Shown: positions 1 through 9,481 of the stretch, piece by piece
Numbering within the stretch: the first letter of the stretch is position 1
Layout of the letters: every line of letters starts with the position of its first letter
Assembly (NCBI GenBank): GCA_018242485.1
Contig: JAFEBV010000041.1
Coordinates: 232,596-296,595, forward strand
DNA: 64,000 bases
Direction: 5' to 3'
Source: Pseudomonadota bacterium
GTDB taxonomy: Bacteria > Pseudomonadota > Gammaproteobacteria > Xanthomonadales > Xanthomonadaceae
Made by a program: the position numbers and the translations under genes
The notes under the pieces: generated by a model
The model's input: the letters and a program-made list of their open reading frames with translations, nothing else
Told to the model about the DNA's origin: nothing
Database searches by the model: none

Positions 1-167
1 GCGTTGTTGCGGCGGTGGTGGATATGCGGATGCGGGATATGCGCGAACAGGGAACTGATGGCGTGTTGCACGCTGTGTTCACCGGGCGCGAGCAGATGCA
101 CGCCGCAGGCAGAACAAAAGCGAGCATCGACCGTGGTGTCGGCCTTGCATCTGGGACATGCTGGCAT
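1..167 (-). CDS. Zinc-ribbon protein, 5' end only (cut by window edge)
   Basis: Reading leftward from an ATG at 167, an open frame runs off the window. The first 21 residues hold two CxxC pairs (C4/C7 and C18/C21) spaced as in a small zinc ribbon, followed by a His-rich stretch (several PH and IHHRR residues near 48-54). An AGGGGAG motif lies about six bases upstream of the ATG and supports this start. Proteins with this N-terminus are often membrane proteins with a cytoplasmic zinc ribbon, but the part that would show this is outside the window, so no function is assigned. The gene is divergent from the next small gene. Confidence 0.6.
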   Translation of the reverse strand, partial: MPACPRCKADTTVDARFCSACGVHLLAPGEHSVQHAISSLFAHIPHPHIHHRRNN

Positions 168-376
168 GTGTGGCTCCCCTGGCGCCGTTGGATGGAACAC
201 CTGCCACCAGCATACAGACGGCCGAGCCATCCACGCAGTCGGGCACGACGCATCAGGCAATCGCCGGCAGCCTTGCCACCCGCGCCTCCCGATCCTGCCG
301 TGACGCTCGCCGATTCCCCCGCCGCAGCCGGCGTGCTTACAATGCGGCCATCCCAACTCCGCGATCCCTGTCCGCC

Positions 377-682
377 ATGACCGAACCGACCCTGCAAGAA
401 TTGCTGGAGCACGTCCTGCGCGACACCGGCTGGATCATGACTGGCGGCTCGGCACAGTTTCGTCAGGGGGCGCTCACCGAGTTGCAGGCGAGCCTGCGCC
501 AGGTGCGCCAGCACGCCGGCAGCGAACGCCTGCTCAACGCGATCAAGCTGCTCAGCGAGAAAGCGACGACGGTTTCGCAGATGGGCTCGCCGGGCACCGA
601 CTCGGTCATGACTCTGCGCCGGCATCTCGCGGAATTCGAAGCGGCCACGAAAGCCTATCTGGCGACGGCGAAGAAGCGCTGA
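377..682 (+). CDS. Conserved-looking hypothetical protein, 101 aa
   Basis: The frame from the ATG at 377 gives a 101-residue, mostly helical, soluble protein with no signal peptide, membrane segment or cysteine motif. It begins MTEPTLQELLEHVLRDTGW and ends in a lysine/arginine-rich tail. A longer frame starts at 158, but the added N-terminus is Arg/Pro/Ala-rich noise, so 377 was chosen. I do not recognise the family. It ends just before tRNA-Ser on the other strand. The real-gene call rests on codon use typical of the window and on the bounded length. Confidence 0.55.
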   Translation: MTEPTLQELLEHVLRDTGWIMTGGSAQFRQGALTELQASLRQVRQHAGSERLLNAIKLLSEKATTVSQMGSPGTDSVMTLRRHLAEFEAATKAYLATAKKR

Positions 683-686
683 GGGG

Positions 687-776
687 TGGCGGAAGCGGTG
701 GGATTCGAACCCACGGTGGTATTGCTACCACGCCGGTTTTCAAGACCGGTGCCTTAAACCGCTCGGCCACACTTCC
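687..776 (-). tRNA. tRNA-Ser(UGA)
   Basis: Read on the minus strand the segment folds as a class II tRNA. The 7-bp acceptor starts GGAAGTG and pairs with CGCTTCC, with one G-T pair. There is a long variable arm, a T-loop GGTTCGAATCC, and an anticodon stem closing the loop CTTGAAA, so the anticodon is TGA. The discriminator is G and the CCA end is encoded (TGG at 687-689 on the plus strand). Two truncated copies of its 5' half lie upstream in tandem. Confidence 0.95.
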
Positions 777-1050
777 GCTGTTCATCCTTGACCCAGCCGG
801 TTTTACTCGGGCAATCCTGCCCTCGCCCCTTCGGGGCCGGCCTGCGGCCGTTCTGGATCGTTCCAGACGATCCAGTCAAGACCGGTGCCTTAAACCGCTC
901 GGCCACACTTCCGCAATTTCATCCTTGACCCAGCCGGTTTTACTCGGGCAATCCTGCCCTCGCCCCTTCGGGGCCGGCCTGCGGCCGTTCTGGATCGTTC
1001 CAGACGATCCAGTCAAGACCGGTGCCTTGAACCGCTCGGCCACACTTCCT
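740..1050. repeat. Tandem 136/137-bp repeat containing the 5' half of tRNA-Ser
   Basis: Two complete units (740-875 and 876-1012) and a partial third (1013-1050) lie head to tail. Each unit holds the tRNA-Ser 5' acceptor strand, D arm and anticodon arm up to the anticodon TGA. The rest is about 100 bp of spacer with two palindromes (CTGGATCGT/ACGATCCAG and GGCCCCGAAGGGGC). Only the copy nearest 687 continues into a complete tRNA. Units differ by a 1-bp length change after the acceptor end and one substitution in the third copy. The array fills the space where the tRNA promoter would be expected. Confidence 0.9.
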
Positions 1051-1075
1051 TGGGCATTATTGTCACACGAACGCC

Positions 1076-2074
1076 CTAAGACGCCGTTTTCTCCGCTGCG
1101 CGCCGTTGCCCACGCTTTTGCACGATGGCTTTCTCGCAATCCTCGCGGCCTTTCCGGCAATCGCTGCGGGTCGCTTCCAGCAGCGGCGGCAGACGCTCGG
1201 CGAGGAAGTCGATGAACACGCGCACCGCCGGCAGCAGGCCGCGGCGGGACGGGAACACCGCGTGGCAGATGCCCTGCGGGAGCGACCAGTCGGGCAGCAC
1301 CGGTTCGAGTTCGCCGCGGCAAATCGCATCGGCGCAGATGGTTTCGGGCAGCAGGGCGATGCCGTGCCCGCGCTTGGCGATCTCCATCAGCAACGGAAAG
1401 CTGTGGCCCATCAGGCGCGGCTGGATGTCCACGCGCACCGTGCTCTCGTCGGGGCCGTGCAGTTCCCAGCGCTGGCGGGCCTCGTCCTCGCTCATGCTCA
1501 AGGTGGCGTGCACTTCCAGATCCTGCGGCGTGGCCGGTCGCCCGTGCGCGTCGAGATATTTCGGGCTGGCGACCAGCAATTCGCGGATCTGGCCAAAGCT
1601 GCGCATCACCAGACTGCCGTCGTCGGTCAGCCGCGTGCGCACGCGCAGGGCGACATCGAAACCCTCGTCGATCACGTCCACGCGCCGATTGCTCACCTGC
1701 AACTGCACGCGCACCTGCGGATACTGCACGAGGAATTCCGGTAGCAGCCCGGCAAGTTGATGCTGGGCCAGCGACACCGGACAGCCGACCTTGATCACCC
1801 CGCGCGGCTCCACGCTCAGCCGCTCGACTGCCTCGCGCGCCGATTGCGCCTCGGCGAGCATGGCCTGCGCGTGGCGATACACGTTCTGGCCGACCTCGGT
1901 GACCGCGAAACGGCGCGTGGAGCGCTGCAACAGGCGCACGCCGAGCTCGTTTTCCAGTTGCACGATGCGCCGGCTCAGGCGCGATTTGGGGATGCCAAGC
2001 GCACGCTCGGCGGCGGCGAAACCGGCGTGCTCGACGACCATCGCGAAGTAGTACAGATCGTTGAGGTCCTGCAT
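1076..2074 (-). CDS. LysR-family transcriptional regulator
   Basis: A 332-residue protein of usual LysR length plus a basic tail. Residues about 1-62 form the winged helix-turn-helix (AGFAAAERALGIPKSRLSRR, then LENELGVRLLQRSTRR). Residues about 88-295 form the effector-binding domain. It should bind DNA as a tetramer and respond to a small molecule; the ligand and target cannot be told from sequence. The gene stands alone, so no divergently transcribed partner suggests the regulated pathway. The last 35 residues are rich in Arg and Lys and longer than usual. The start codon follows GGGAG on the minus strand. Confidence 0.88.
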   Translation of the reverse strand: MQDLNDLYYFAMVVEHAGFAAAERALGIPKSRLSRRIVQLENELGVRLLQRSTRRFAVTEVGQNVYRHAQAMLAEAQSAREAVERLSVEPRGVIKVGCPVSLAQHQLAGLLPEFLVQYPQVRVQLQVSNRRVDVIDEGFDVALRVRTRLTDDGSLVMRSFGQIRELLVASPKYLDAHGRPATPQDLEVHATLSMSEDEARQRWELHGPDESTVRVDIQPRLMGHSFPLLMEIAKRGHGIALLPETICADAICRGELEPVLPDWSLPQGICHAVFPSRRGLLPAVRVFIDFLAERLPPLLEATRSDCRKGREDCEKAIVQKRGQRRAAEKTAS

Positions 2075-2136
2075 GGCTGATCTCCCTTGGACAGAACCTG
2101 GCGATTGATCGACGCACCGGAAAGCGAACTCATATC

Positions 2137-2284
2137 GTGTCTGACGGCCCGTAGTGTCCGACGGCCCGTGAAAGCCCTCCCCTTCAAGGGGAGGGTTGGG
2201 GTGGGGATGGTGCTGGTGTTACGTCAATTCAATCTCGGGTTGACCACCATCCCCCTCCCAGCCTCCCCCTTCAAGGGTGAGGAG
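2137..2284. repeat. Two 17-bp direct repeats next to a paired palindromic (REP-like) element
   Basis: Two 17-bp direct repeats (2137-2153 and 2154-2170, core GACGGCCCGT) precede a pair of inverted arms. The left arm, 2173-2211, contains CTCCCCTTCAAGGGGAGG followed by a G-rich tail. The right arm, 2243-2284, is an imperfect reverse complement containing CCCCTTCAAGGG. The transcript could form a large hairpin downstream of serS (minus strand, ends at 2359), where it may act as a terminator or mRNA-stabilising element. No gene is visible between 2075 and 2358. Confidence 0.7.
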
Positions 2285-2358
2285 AAGATGCGCCGCAACA
2301 TGCACATCCTCAACGCGCACGATCCATCTTCCCCTTTGAAGGCGAAGGAGTTGCAAGC

Positions 2359-3666
<1,308 letters not shown>

Positions 3667-3756
3667 TCATGCCAGCTATTATCGCGGTTGGAACGACTGC
3701 GCGGCAAACGTGGTCGAATAGCATCCTCGACCGCCTCCGGGCCCATCGCATTCGTC

Positions 3757-4440
3757 ATGACCCGATCAGTAACCCGACCCATGACACCCCACAGACACGC
3801 CGGCTGGATCAAGCCACTGCTGTTGTTCGCCATCGCACTCGGCATCGGACTGGTCGGCGGCGCGTTATGGGTCTGGCGACATCCACCCCACGTCGGCGGA
3901 TCATTGGCCAGCGACGAGACGGCCTCACTCGGCAACGATCGCCGCAGCCTGCCCGCACCGGTGACCGGCGGCAAATTCGACCTGCCCACGCCCACCGTCG
4001 CCGGCCCCGACGCGCCGCACGTCGTCGCCAACACACCGCCACCCGCACCGCCCTTGCCCGCCGCAGACACAGGTTCAATGGATGGCGCGGAAACCGCGCA
4101 GGGCGCGCTGCCTTCGACGAACGCGCACCTGCCGACCGACGACGATCACCAGATCAACGCGAACGATCACGGCCCGCGCCTGAGCCAGCGGGTGCAACCG
4201 CAATACCCGCGGCAGGCGCTGCGCGATGGCGTGGAAGGCAGTGTGCGCGTACGGGTGATGATCGACGAGCAAGGCAATGTCAGCGACGTGCAGGTGGTGT
4301 ACGGCAGCGGTTCGAACCTGCTCGACCGTGCGGCCCTCGATGCAGTGCGCGAGTGGCATTATCAACCTGCCATCCATCACGGCCAGCCGGTGGCCAGCAC
4401 GGTGGACGTGCCGATCGACTTCAAACTGGGAGCGCAGTGA
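3757..4440 (+). CDS. TonB-family energy-transducing protein
   Basis: A 227-residue protein with TonB architecture: short basic N-terminus, one membrane segment (about residues 19-41, KPLLLFAIALGIGLVGGALW), a Pro-rich periplasmic spacer (PPPAPPLPAA), then a C-terminal TonB domain (about 143-227) with YPRQALRDGVEGSVRVRV and IDEQGNVSDVQV. Such proteins carry proton-motive energy from ExbB/ExbD to outer-membrane receptors. An exbB/exbD pair lies about 9 kb away, but no receptor is adjacent. An in-frame ATG at 3781 is an equally possible start. The larger open frame reaching back to 2494 is antisense to serS and was discarded. Confidence 0.8.
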   Translation: MTRSVTRPMTPHRHAGWIKPLLLFAIALGIGLVGGALWVWRHPPHVGGSLASDETASLGNDRRSLPAPVTGGKFDLPTPTVAGPDAPHVVANTPPPAPPLPAADTGSMDGAETAQGALPSTNAHLPTDDDHQINANDHGPRLSQRVQPQYPRQALRDGVEGSVRVRVMIDEQGNVSDVQVVYGSGSNLLDRAALDAVREWHYQPAIHHGQPVASTVDVPIDFKLGAQ

Positions 4441-4502
4441 GCGTCCCGCTCAATAGATCAAGAATCTTCATGCGTCGTGATCACAGAGTACCGCGCGCAT
4501 AA

Positions 4503-4706
4503 CCCTCTCTCTCCAGTTCGCGACTGACAGGCAGCTTCCGCGACCTGCGCGCGAAGGCCGCCACGGACACCGAGGACGCGACCGGTAGCATCCGCGCAGC
4601 GCAGCGCCAGCCAGGGCATGCGTCGGTGGTGATGACGGAGCATTACGCGCGGAATCGGGCCGGGGCAAAGGTGCTGCCAACCCGCGAATTGCGGAGCAAG
4701 TCCTAG
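4503..4706 (+). pseudogene. Tyrosine integrase, C-terminal remnant
   Basis: An open stretch bounded upstream by TAA at 4500-4502 reads LTGSFRDLRAKAATDTEDAT, then the HASVVMTEHYARNR region, then a TAG. This is the end of a phage-type tyrosine recombinase: the second conserved Arg in the FRDLRAKAA box, the H/W-box GHAS, and the catalytic Tyr of the EHYxR box. No catalytic domain precedes it, so it is a dead fragment. It points at the 3' end of tRNA-Cys 42 bp away, which suggests an old tRNA-targeted island whose body has been lost. Confidence 0.75.
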
Positions 4707-4747
4707 ATTGCGGAGCAACACGAAACAGCTACAACCGTTGCTATATC

Positions 4748-4821
4748 TGGAGGCCGAGGTCGGAATTGAACCGGCGTACGCGGATTTGCAGTCCGCTGCA
4801 TGACCACTCTGCCACCCGGCC
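4748..4821 (-). tRNA. tRNA-Cys(GCA)
   Basis: The minus strand gives a 74-nt cloverleaf: acceptor starting GGCCGGG, D arm, anticodon stem around CTGCAAA (anticodon GCA), T-arm with GGTTCAATTCC, and an encoded CCA. It is the last member of the uvrC-pgsA-tRNA-Gly-tRNA-Cys series. Confidence 0.95.
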
Positions 4822-4934
4822 AGATGTTTGGATTGTATCGCGCCACCGCAACTTCCCGGTGCATGTCGCGCGTGGTGCAGCGGGGATCGATCAAGGAATC
4901 GCTGAAAAATCTGCGTTTCCCTGGAAACGCGAAA

Positions 4935-4950
4935 CCCCGGCGAGCCGGGG
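4935..4950 (-). terminator. Possible intrinsic terminator between tRNA-Gly and tRNA-Cys
   Basis: A perfect CCCCGG-cgag-CCGGGG hairpin, followed on the minus strand by a short TTT. The weak T run makes this attenuator-like or a processing hairpin rather than a strong terminator. Confidence 0.4.
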
Positions 4951-4993
4951 CTTCATGAGGCACCTGTTCGGCACCATCGGTGTTCGACGAATC

Positions 4994-5069
<76 letters not shown>

Positions 5070-5104
5070 GTGAACCGGGCATTGTACGGATGCAGGCGCG
5101 GCTG

Positions 5105-5677
5105 TCAACTTCGATCGCCGCGCAGGGAAGGCCATGCAGCGTGCAGATAGCCGTATCCGGAGCCCAGCGTGAGGATCGCCGCGACCGCCAACAGGATCTG
5201 GCCGACGAGGTACGTCGGCATGCCCAATAAATTCTCGACGTACAGCAGCATGCTGATCGCGACCATCTGCACGATGGTCTTCATCTTGCCCATCCATTGC
5301 ACGCGCACCTTGCGACCGTGGCCCACCTCGGCCATCCATTCGCGCAGGGCGGAGATGGCGATCTCGCGGCCGATGATGACGATAGCCAGAATCGCCATCA
5401 GCCGCGATTGCGTCTGCGCCTGTTCGACGATCAACACCAGAGCCACCGCCACCGCCAGCTTGTCGGCAACCGGGTCGAGGAAGGCGCCGAACGCCGAAAA
5501 CTGATTGAAGCGCCGCGCGATCCAGCCATCCGCCCAGTCGGTGAGCGCGCCGACGACGAACACCGCGGCCGCGGCGACATGCGACCAGGGATGCTGCGGC
5601 AGATAAACGATCATCACCAGCACCGGGATCAGCAGGATGCGGAACAGGGTGAGGACGGTGGCGAAGGTCAGCTTCAT
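5105..5677 (-). CDS. pgsA: CDP-diacylglycerol-glycerol-3-phosphate 3-phosphatidyltransferase
   Basis: Makes phosphatidylglycerol phosphate from CDP-diacylglycerol and glycerol 3-phosphate at the inner membrane, the committed step to phosphatidylglycerol and cardiolipin. The 190-residue polytopic protein carries the CDP-alcohol phosphotransferase signature DG-x2-AR-x8-G-x3-D-x3-D in TDWADGWIARRFNQFSAFGA and the following LDPVADK. Its ATG overlaps the uvrC stop codon in ATGA, so translation is probably coupled. uvrC-pgsA followed by tRNA-Gly/Cys is a common gammaproteobacterial arrangement. Confidence 0.97.
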   Translation of the reverse strand: MKLTFATVLTLFRILLIPVLVMIVYLPQHPWSHVAAAAVFVVGALTDWADGWIARRFNQFSAFGAFLDPVADKLAVAVALVLIVEQAQTQSRLMAILAIVIIGREIAISALREWMAEVGHGRKVRVQWMGKMKTIVQMVAISMLLYVENLLGMPTYLVGQILLAVAAILTLGSGYGYLHAAWPSLRGDRS

Positions 5678-7554
5678 GGTGCCGTCGCCGGGACGGAACC
5701 ACGCCCGCTTTCGTTCGCGCCGTGCAGTGCCGCGTAGATGCGCCCGGCGAGCGCGGCGTCGATGCCGGCGACGCGGGCGATGTCCTCCACGCCGGCATGG
5801 TGCACGCCCGGCAAGCCACCGAAGTGCCGCAGCAGGCTCGCGCGCCGGCGCGGACCGACCCCGGGAATGTCTTCCAGCGTGCTGGTCTGCCGCGCCTTCT
5901 GCCGACGCCCGCGATGGCCAGTGATGGCGAAGCGGTGGGATTCGTCGCGCAACTGCTGGATCAGTTGCAGGGCGGGCGATTCACTGCCGGGGCGCAAGGT
6001 GCAGCCGTCGGGGCGGATCAGGGTTTCCTCGCCGGGGCGACGCTCCTCGCCCTTGGCCACGCCGACCAGTTCGATGCCGTGCACGCCCAGCTCGCCCAGC
6101 ACCTCGATGGCCTGCCGCAACTGCCCTGCACCGCCGTCGATCAGCAGCACGTCCGGCGATACCGCCGTACCTTCGGCGACATGCCGGAAGCGCCGCTCCA
6201 GCGCCTGCCGCATCGCCGCGAAATCGTCGCCCGGGGTGATGCCGTCGATGTTGTAGCGGCGGTACTGCGCGCGCACCGGGCCTTCGGCGTCGAACACCAC
6301 ACACGAAGCCACGGTCGCCTCACCCATCGTGTGACTGATGTCGAAGCACTCCATGCGTTTGGGCACCGCGCTCAAGCCCAGCAATGCCTGCAACGATTCC
6401 ACCCGCGTGCGCTGGCTGGCGCTGCTGCCGATCTGCTGCGCCAGCGCGAGCGTGGCATTGCGACGCGCGAGATCGAGATAACGCGCGCGATCGCCGCGCA
6501 CCGTGGACTTCAGCTCCACACGACGACCGGCCTGCTCCGACAACGCGGCTTCCAGCAACTCGGCATCGACCGGCGCGTGGCTGAGCACGATTTCGCGCGG
6601 CGGCTTGCGCTCGCCGTAGTACTGCGCGACGAACGCGGCCAGCACTTCGTCGGCCGCGCTGGCACCGTTGAGTTTCGGAAAAAACGAGCGCGTGCCGTGG
6701 TTCATGCCTTCGCGGAACGACAAGGCCAGCACGCAGGCCACCCCCTGCGCGATCTCGCAGGCCAGCACATCCATGTCCACCGCCTGCCCGTCCACGTACT
6801 GGCGCGATTGAATCTTGCGGATCGCCGCCAACAGGTCGCGCAGACGCGCTGCCTCCTCGAACGCCTGCGCGGCGCTGGAGCGCTCCATCTGCGCGGTCAA
6901 TTCTTCTGCCAGCACATTGCTGCGCCCTTCCAAAAACAGCGTGGCCTGATGCACCGATGCGGCATACGCCGCCGCGTCGATCAGCCCCACGCACGGCGCG
7001 CTGCAACGGCCGATCTGGTATTGCAGGCAGGGTCGGCTGCGGTTGCGGAACACGCTGTCCTCGCAGGTGCGCAGGCGAAAGAGTTTGCCGATCGCGTCGA
7101 TGCTCTCGCGCACCGCGCCGGCGCTCGGGTACGGGCCGAAATAACGACCCGACGAGCGGCGCGGACCGCGATGGAATCCAATCCGCGGCCATGCCTCGTC
7201 GGTGAGCACGATGTACGGGTAGCTCTTGTCGTCGCGCAGCATCACGTTGTAACGCGGCTTGAGCGCCTTGATGAGCTGGTTTTCCAGCAACAGCGCCTCG
7301 CCGGCCGTGCGCGTGGCGGTGACTTCGATGGCAGCGATCTGCACCACCATCGCCGCGATCCGCGGCGGGTGCTCGCCCTGGTTGAAGTAGCTGCCCACGC
7401 GCGCCTTCAGACACGCCGCCTTGCCGACATACAGCAAGCCGCCTTCGGCATCGAGCATCCGGTACACGCCCGGCGCGGTGGTCAAGCCGCGCGCGAAGTC
7501 CTTGCCGTCGAAGCCATGACCGTCCATGCCGGCCGCGTCGCCCGCCTGCGTCAT
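5674..7554 (-). CDS. uvrC: Excinuclease ABC subunit C
   Basis: Makes both incisions in nucleotide excision repair together with UvrB on damaged DNA. The 626-residue protein has a GIY-YIG nuclease domain at about 20-95 (GVYRMLDAEGGLLYVGKAAC), a UVR/UvrB-contact helix near 205-240, an RNase H-like domain for the 5' cut (about 385-540, with VLLIDGGAGQL), and a C-terminal tandem helix-hairpin-helix (LEDIPGVGPRRRASLLRHFG). The start at 7554 overlaps the upstream stop as ATGA. A longer frame to 7761 adds only antisense residues. No SOS box was seen. Confidence 0.97.
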   Translation of the reverse strand: MTQAGDAAGMDGHGFDGKDFARGLTTAPGVYRMLDAEGGLLYVGKAACLKARVGSYFNQGEHPPRIAAMVVQIAAIEVTATRTAGEALLLENQLIKALKPRYNVMLRDDKSYPYIVLTDEAWPRIGFHRGPRRSSGRYFGPYPSAGAVRESIDAIGKLFRLRTCEDSVFRNRSRPCLQYQIGRCSAPCVGLIDAAAYAASVHQATLFLEGRSNVLAEELTAQMERSSAAQAFEEAARLRDLLAAIRKIQSRQYVDGQAVDMDVLACEIAQGVACVLALSFREGMNHGTRSFFPKLNGASAADEVLAAFVAQYYGERKPPREIVLSHAPVDAELLEAALSEQAGRRVELKSTVRGDRARYLDLARRNATLALAQQIGSSASQRTRVESLQALLGLSAVPKRMECFDISHTMGEATVASCVVFDAEGPVRAQYRRYNIDGITPGDDFAAMRQALERRFRHVAEGTAVSPDVLLIDGGAGQLRQAIEVLGELGVHGIELVGVAKGEERRPGEETLIRPDGCTLRPGSESPALQLIQQLRDESHRFAITGHRGRRQKARQTSTLEDIPGVGPRRRASLLRHFGGLPGVHHAGVEDIARVAGIDAALAGRIYAALHGANESGRGSVPATAP

Positions 7555-8969
7555 TCGCCCACCGGCAGGCGCACACTCGTTCCGGTGGCGGCATCCACGC
7601 GCAGCACTTCGTGGGCGTGGGTGTTGGCGATCCACAGCGAGCCACCGAATGCTGCGATCGCCGACGGGCAATCGAGCTTGGCCGACACTTCGATGCGGGT
7701 GACTTCGCCGCCACCGAGCTTGAGCCGGCAAATCTGGTTGTTGTAGCTGTCGGCGATCCACAGGCAGGCCGCGTCGGGATCCTTGGCCACCGCCAGCGGA
7801 TACTGCATGCGCGTGGCCGTGCGCGCGCCGACTTCGTTGCCGAACTCGAACAAGCCCTGCCCGAGCAGGGTCTGCACGCGGCGGGTGCCGAGCTGGAGGC
7901 TGCGCAGTGCGGAGGATCCGGAATCGACGACGTACAGCATCAATTGCGCCAGCGCCAAACCAGCCGGCTGCGCGAACGCGGCCGCTTCACCATCGCCGTC
8001 GGCCAGCGACAGATCGCCGGAACCGGCGACGAATTGCAGGGCGTTACGAGCGCGGTCGTACATCCAGATCTGGTTGTTGCCGGCGAGCGAGATATAAACC
8101 CGGTCGTCGGTCGCCGCCACATCCCACGGCTGGTTCAGCGCAACGCGCTTGCCCAGATCCAGCGTGCCGCCGACCGGCTGCCCGGCTCGCCCAGCGCCGG
8201 CGATGGTGAACACGTCGCCATCCACCAGTCGCACACGGCGCAGGGCGTTGTTGCCGGTATCGGCGACGAACAGGATGTCGCGCATCAGCGACAGCCCGCG
8301 CGGCTGGCGGAACGCGGCGGCGTGGATGGTGCCGTCGTTGTATTCGGCCACACCGGTGCCGATGTGGCGCAGCACGCGACCGTCGCGCGAGCACTCTAGG
8401 ATGCGGTGGTGGCCGCTGTCGGCGACGTACAGGTGACGCTCGTTCACGCAGATGCCACCGGGGAAGCTCAGCGCCTGCTGCCGCTCGATCGGGTTGAGCG
8501 AGGGCAGCAGGGCTTCTTCCAGTGCCAGCCCGGCGTCGGCGATCAGACGGGTGACGTGCGCTTCGAGTTCGTCGCGGCGCTGGTCGCCCACCACCATCGC
8601 ACTGGTGCGGCCATCCGGATCGATCACCACCGCGCTCGGCCAGGCGGTGATGCCGTGGTGCTGCCAACTGACGAAATTCGGATCGTGTGCCACGCGCACG
8701 CCGGCCTCGATCTGCGCGCAGACCTTGCGCACCAGCTTCGGGTTGCGTTCGGCCTCGAACTTCGGGCAGTGCACCGCGACCACCTGCACCGCGCCGGCGT
8801 ACTTCTTCTGCAGGTAGCGCAGGTCGTCCATCAGGTTGCGGCAGTACGCCGAACCGGTGCTCCAGAAACCCACCACGATCACGTAACCACGCAGCGCGCG
8901 CAGGGTCACCGGATCGCAATTGATCCATTCGATGGCGGAGGTGAACTCGGGGGCAGGCGTGTTGACCAT
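7551..8969 (-). CDS. Thioredoxin-fold/NHL-repeat protein (NHLRC2-like)
   Basis: A 472-residue soluble protein with no signal peptide. Residues about 1-150 form a thioredoxin-like domain (YVIVVGFWSTGSAYCRN, then WPSAVVIDPDG). Residues about 165-470 hold NHL-type beta-propeller repeats, each with the pattern LYVADSGHHRI, LFVADTGNNALRR or LWIADSYNNQICRL. This matches the bacterial and eukaryotic NHLRC2 layout. The family usually has a CCxxC redox site after the FW motif. Here only one Cys remains, so classical thiol-disulfide exchange is unlikely. It is translationally coupled to uvrC. The role is unknown. Confidence 0.8.
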   Translation of the reverse strand: MVNTPAPEFTSAIEWINCDPVTLRALRGYVIVVGFWSTGSAYCRNLMDDLRYLQKKYAGAVQVVAVHCPKFEAERNPKLVRKVCAQIEAGVRVAHDPNFVSWQHHGITAWPSAVVIDPDGRTSAMVVGDQRRDELEAHVTRLIADAGLALEEALLPSLNPIERQQALSFPGGICVNERHLYVADSGHHRILECSRDGRVLRHIGTGVAEYNDGTIHAAAFRQPRGLSLMRDILFVADTGNNALRRVRLVDGDVFTIAGAGRAGQPVGGTLDLGKRVALNQPWDVAATDDRVYISLAGNNQIWMYDRARNALQFVAGSGDLSLADGDGEAAAFAQPAGLALAQLMLYVVDSGSSALRSLQLGTRRVQTLLGQGLFEFGNEVGARTATRMQYPLAVAKDPDAACLWIADSYNNQICRLKLGGGEVTRIEVSAKLDCPSAIAAFGGSLWIANTHAHEVLRVDAATGTSVRLPVGE

Positions 8970-9007
8970 GGGATCATCCGGGTGCGCGGGACTGCCGGCT
9001 CCCTATG

Positions 9008-9481
9008 TTATGCCGGACGTTGCAGGCGTGCGAGTATCCGGTCGGAGGCCTTGTCCAGCAGCCGGTACACGTCCAGAAAATCTTTCTCCTCGCCGCCGTA
9101 AGGGTCGGGCACTTCGGCCTTGGCACCCAGCCCAGCCCACGCCAGCGCCAGCGAAATCCGCGGCCACGTCGCGCGCGGCGCCATGGCGTGCAGCAGCTTG
9201 AGATTCTGGCGGTCGGCGCACAGCACCCAATCGAACGTGGCGAAATCCTGCACGGTCACCTGGCGAGCACGCAGGCCGTCGATGGCAATGCCGTGCTGGG
9301 CGCACACGTCGATGGCCTCCGGCTCCGGCGGTGAACCGGCGTGCCACGGACCGAGCCCCGCAGAATCCACGCTGATGCGCTTGCCCATGCCTGCGGCCTC
9401 GAGCTTGTGCCGCAACAGACCTTCGAGCATCGGCGAGCGACAGATATTGCCCATGCACACGACCAGAACTTTCGTGCTCAC
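9008..9481 (-). CDS. Low-molecular-weight protein tyrosine phosphatase
   Basis: A 157-residue phosphatase with the P-loop [10 protein letters not shown] at residues 8-17: C9 is the nucleophile and R15 binds phosphate. The C-terminal DPYGG holds the general-acid Asp. It should dephosphorylate tyrosine residues in the cytoplasm, in related bacteria often on exopolysaccharide kinases, though no such kinase is present here. The GTG start at 9481 overlaps the kdsB stop (GTGA) and has AGGAG about nine bases upstream. Longer frames reading through kdsB were rejected. Confidence 0.93.
   Translation of the reverse strand: MSTKVLVVCMGNICRSPMLEGLLRHKLEAAGMGKRISVDSAGLGPWHAGSPPEPEAIDVCAQHGIAIDGLRARQVTVQDFATFDWVLCADRQNLKLLHAMAPRATWPRISLALAWAGLGAKAEVPDPYGGEEKDFLDVYRLLDKASDRILARLQRPA

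Noticed and set aside
740..1050. Two further complete tRNA-Ser genes
   Set aside because: The copies stop after the anticodon and lack the variable arm, T arm and 3' acceptor strand.
876..2117. 413-codon minus-strand frame spanning the LysR gene
   Set aside because: It reads the LysR gene in another frame; its tail is translated tRNA fragments and repeat spacer.
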